Positions 62,170 to 64,000 of a stretch of 64,000 nucleotides of DNA are shown here, piece by piece (position 1 is the first letter of the stretch; every line of letters begins with the position of its first letter). The stretch covers positions 1 to 64,000 of the forward strand of contig ML133431.1 of assembly GCA_003864495.1 (NCBI GenBank), in the 5' to 3' direction. Position numbers and translations under genes: made by a program. The stretch is from Nemopilema nomurai. Its lineage: Eukaryota > Cnidaria > Scyphozoa > Rhizostomeae > Rhizostomatidae. The notes under the pieces were generated by a model. The model saw only the letters and a program-made list of their open reading frames with translations, did not search any database and was not told where the DNA came from.

Positions 62170-63177
62170 ATGTTATCAATCATAATCATTTTATTAATAA
62201 TATTATTAGTTTTAGTTTATTTTTTATTTCGCGTTTATTTTTTATTTTTTTATAATCACTATAAAAAAACCAAAATTTTAAAACAACCACAATTTTCCAA
62301 ATTAAATCAATACATTATTTTGGAAGATGGTTATGAATTAAATTATCAATTAAAAAATTATGTCAAAAGCAAATATTTTTTTATCTGTTTTCATGGATTA
62401 AATGAATCTTTAAAAGATTTTCAATGATTTAGCAATTTTGCAAAAAAACATCGTTTTTCATATTTAAGTTTTGACCAACGTAATTTTGCTAGTAATAAAA
62501 GAAATAGTTCTTTTGATTTAAAACGCAACTTTGAAGATTGTATTCAAGTTATTAAATTAATTAAAATCACTTATCCGAAAAAGAAAATTATTTTATTAGG
62601 ACATTCGCTTGGTTCGGCGATTTGTGCTTATTTATCAACTGATAAATTCATTAAAGCAAATGTGTTTGGCGTTATTTTAACCGCAATTGTTTTTCAAAAA
62701 TACATTTATAATCCATTTTTATTTTTGCAACCAAATGTTAAAAATATTGTTAATTTATTATTAGGAATTTTCTTTTTCAGTGAAATTGTAATTTCACTTC
62801 GCGAATACAAACAAGATGCAATTTTAGGTTTAACAAAAAAAGCCCATGATAATTTATTTAAAAATTTAAATCACAAATCAATTCCATTATATTTTTTTGC
62901 ACAAGCAGCGCGTTATAACAAACAAATTATTATGAATTTAAAACATCATCAATCATCAAAAATTAAGTTTTTAATTATCAACCACAATAAAGATCACACA
63001 ACTAATTTAATTGGTCTTAATAAAGAACTTCAAAAATTAAAATCTGCTAATTTAGTGGTAAAAAACGCTTTAAATGCTGGGCATTTAATTAATAAATCCG
63101 AATCAACTGCTAAAGTAATTAATCAACTAATTTTTGAATGAATAAATGAATTTGATCATAAAAATTCCGTTTCATAA
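62170..63177 (+). CDS. membrane-anchored alpha/beta hydrolase
   Basis: The 335-residue protein begins with a strong helix (residues 2-28) and then an alpha/beta hydrolase fold: FFICFHGLNESLKDF (oxyanion turn), YLSFDQRNFASN, nucleophile elbow LLGHSLGSAICA, and a likely catalytic His in NALNAGHLI. Such enzymes are common in Mollicutes and may act on lysophospholipids; the substrate is not evident. It converges on the minus-strand gene at 63119 with about 60 bases of overlap. Confidence 0.85.
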
Positions 63178-63766
63178 TTAATCCACCATTAAAGATTAAT
63201 TGTTCACATCAAAAACCAATTAATAATCAACAATTGATTTTAGTAAAATTTCAACGATTAGTATAACAAAAATTATCAATTTCATTTAATAATTGTTTTA
63301 ATTGATGATTTTTTAGTTTGCGAAAACATATTTTTATTGCTTTTTTTCATTCATCACAAGGAATTTGAATCCCACTTATTTTTATCATTCATAATAAAAT
63401 TTTTAAAACGCGAATAAGTCTAATCGATCTGATTGTTAAAGTTTGAAATCAAAAACGATAAATTAATGTTGGAATTGGTTGTTGATTAGCAATTTGAATC
63501 AACCAAATACTAATTATTTCTTTAATAATTCGATCCATTTTTGATAAATTTACATTTTGACTATGAAAAATTTGTTTGCGTCATTTTAAATTGTCATTTT
63601 TAATTATCAAAAATGATAAGCGATTAATATTTAAAAAATTGATATAACCAAGTTTAATAAATTTAACTAAAAATATTGAATGTTTATTTAATAATCAAAA
63701 ATATATTTGTTGATTAATTCAAAATTTATCTAAAACGATGATTTGCTCAAATGATCTTTTTTGCAT
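63119..63766 (-). CDS. divergent protein, possibly RecO-like
   Basis: The 215-residue product is basic and rich in Ile, Trp and Lys. A weak likeness to RecO is seen: EQIIVLDKFWINQQIYFWLL where RecO has its N-terminal OB strand, a helical middle, and IRVLKILLWMIKISGIQIP with a following Cys near where RecO has its zinc helix. No full signature is present, so I leave the symbol empty. The start ATG at 63766 is the first in frame; it diverges from ychF. Confidence 0.5.
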
Positions 63767-63805
63767 TGCTTAAATAATAATTTCACTATGATAAAATAAA
63801 TTCAT

Positions 63806-64000
63806 ATGTTAAAAATAGGTTTGGTTGGTTTACCTAATGCTGGTAAAAGTACTTTGTTTAATTTTCTAACAAAAGGAAACGCTGCAGTTGCAAATTACTC
63901 TTTTACGACAATTAAACCAAACATTGGAATCATGCCTCTTTATGATAAACGCTTAACAAAGTTAAAAAAAATTTATAATTCGCAAGCAATTATTAATTCA
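63806..64000 (+). CDS. ychF: YchF/OLA1-type GTPase, N-terminal part (right end cut by window)
   Basis: Sixty-five codons are visible. [20 protein letters not shown] is the P-loop, then AANYSF-like [19 protein letters not shown], which is the YchF switch region. YchF/OLA1 proteins bind ATP and ribosomes and act in stress responses. The rest lies beyond the window. Confidence 0.95.
   Translation, partial: MLKIGLVGLPNAGKSTLFNFLTKGNAAVANYSFTTIKPNIGIMPLYDKRLTKLKKIYNSQAIINS

Noticed and set aside
63119..63766. Firm assignment as recO.
   Set aside because: The likeness is limited to position of strands and one helix, without a full signature; a profile search would be needed.
1..64000. CRISPR arrays, insertion sequences, phage genes, restriction systems or toxin genes.
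   Set aside because: None was found on reading both strands; no transposase, integrase, spaced repeats or toxin-like gene is visible.

Overview
This window is from a Mollicutes genome (Mycoplasma/Spiroplasma-type, wall-less Firmicute relative). The DNA is strongly A+T rich, and the reading frames of universally conserved proteins (UvrC, L2, L3, L4, S3, LysRS, AlaRS and others) stay open only if TGA is read as tryptophan (genetic code 4). TGA is far commoner than TGG at Trp positions. All coordinates given here read TGA as Trp. I cannot place the organism below class level from sequence alone.

Layout. 1-3.6 kb: end of rpoC, rpiB, and uvrC on the opposite strand. 3.6-4.1 kb: a small orphan reading frame, then a compact transcription unit with its own promoter, leader hairpin and terminator that encodes a 32-residue peptide with 12 cysteines. 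4.1-22.6 kb: the S10-spc-alpha ribosomal operon (rpsJ to rplQ). It is interrupted between rpmC and rpsQ by an unknown 495-residue protein, an orphan MacB-type ABC ATPase and lysS, and it has an extra 48-codon gene between rplW and rplB. 22.6-26.2 kb: the energising module of an ECF vitamin/nucleoside transporter (ecfA1-ecfA2-ecfT), then rplM-rpsI. 26.2-33.3 kb: tRNA-Ile(UAU), tRNA-Arg(CCU), a protein that looks like an ECF S-component fused to a BMP-type nucleoside-binding domain, an RDD protein, a PcrA/UvrD helicase, a zinc-ribbon TrmL, tRNA-Gly and trpS. 33.3-36.0 kb: mostly minus-strand genes (FtsK-N-terminus-like membrane protein, tsaD, hpf, hit) plus rpsU. 36.1-40.7 kb: a SufS-SufU fusion and a large MacB/FtsX-type permease. 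40.7-41.4 kb: a seven-tRNA cluster. 41.4-53.1 kb: tig, yebC, an unknown membrane protein, hisS, aspS, tRNA-Leu, yneF, rpmG, an AI-2E-family protein and alaS. 53.0-55.9 kb: two unknown membrane proteins and lepA on the minus strand. 55.9-64 kb: rplS, rnc, the complete pst phosphate operon (pstS, a pstC-pstA fusion, pstB, phoU), ymdB, an alpha/beta hydrolase, a RecO-like gene on the minus strand, and the start of ychF.

Most of the window is housekeeping: ribosome building, tRNA charging, secretion, iron-sulfur supply and uptake of phosphate and vitamins. Genes are packed tightly, often overlapping by 1-20 bases. No stretch above about 300 bases lacks a gene; the longest gap is the leader before rpsJ. 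I saw no insertion sequences, phage genes, CRISPR arrays or toxin genes.

An important caution: many essential or conserved genes here carry single-base frameshifts (rplO, secY three times, the ECF-S/BMP protein, pcrA, trpS, the permease, the 43.5-kb membrane protein, lepA, phoU) or an in-frame TAA (secY, pstB). Almost all frameshifts lie in homopolymer runs and most look like one lost base. Residual sequencing error is the simplest reading, though slippage-based rescue or real decay cannot be excluded. The most interesting biology is the proposed ECF-S/BMP fusion, the complementary degeneracy of the two Ecf ATPases, and the cysteine-rich mini-gene.
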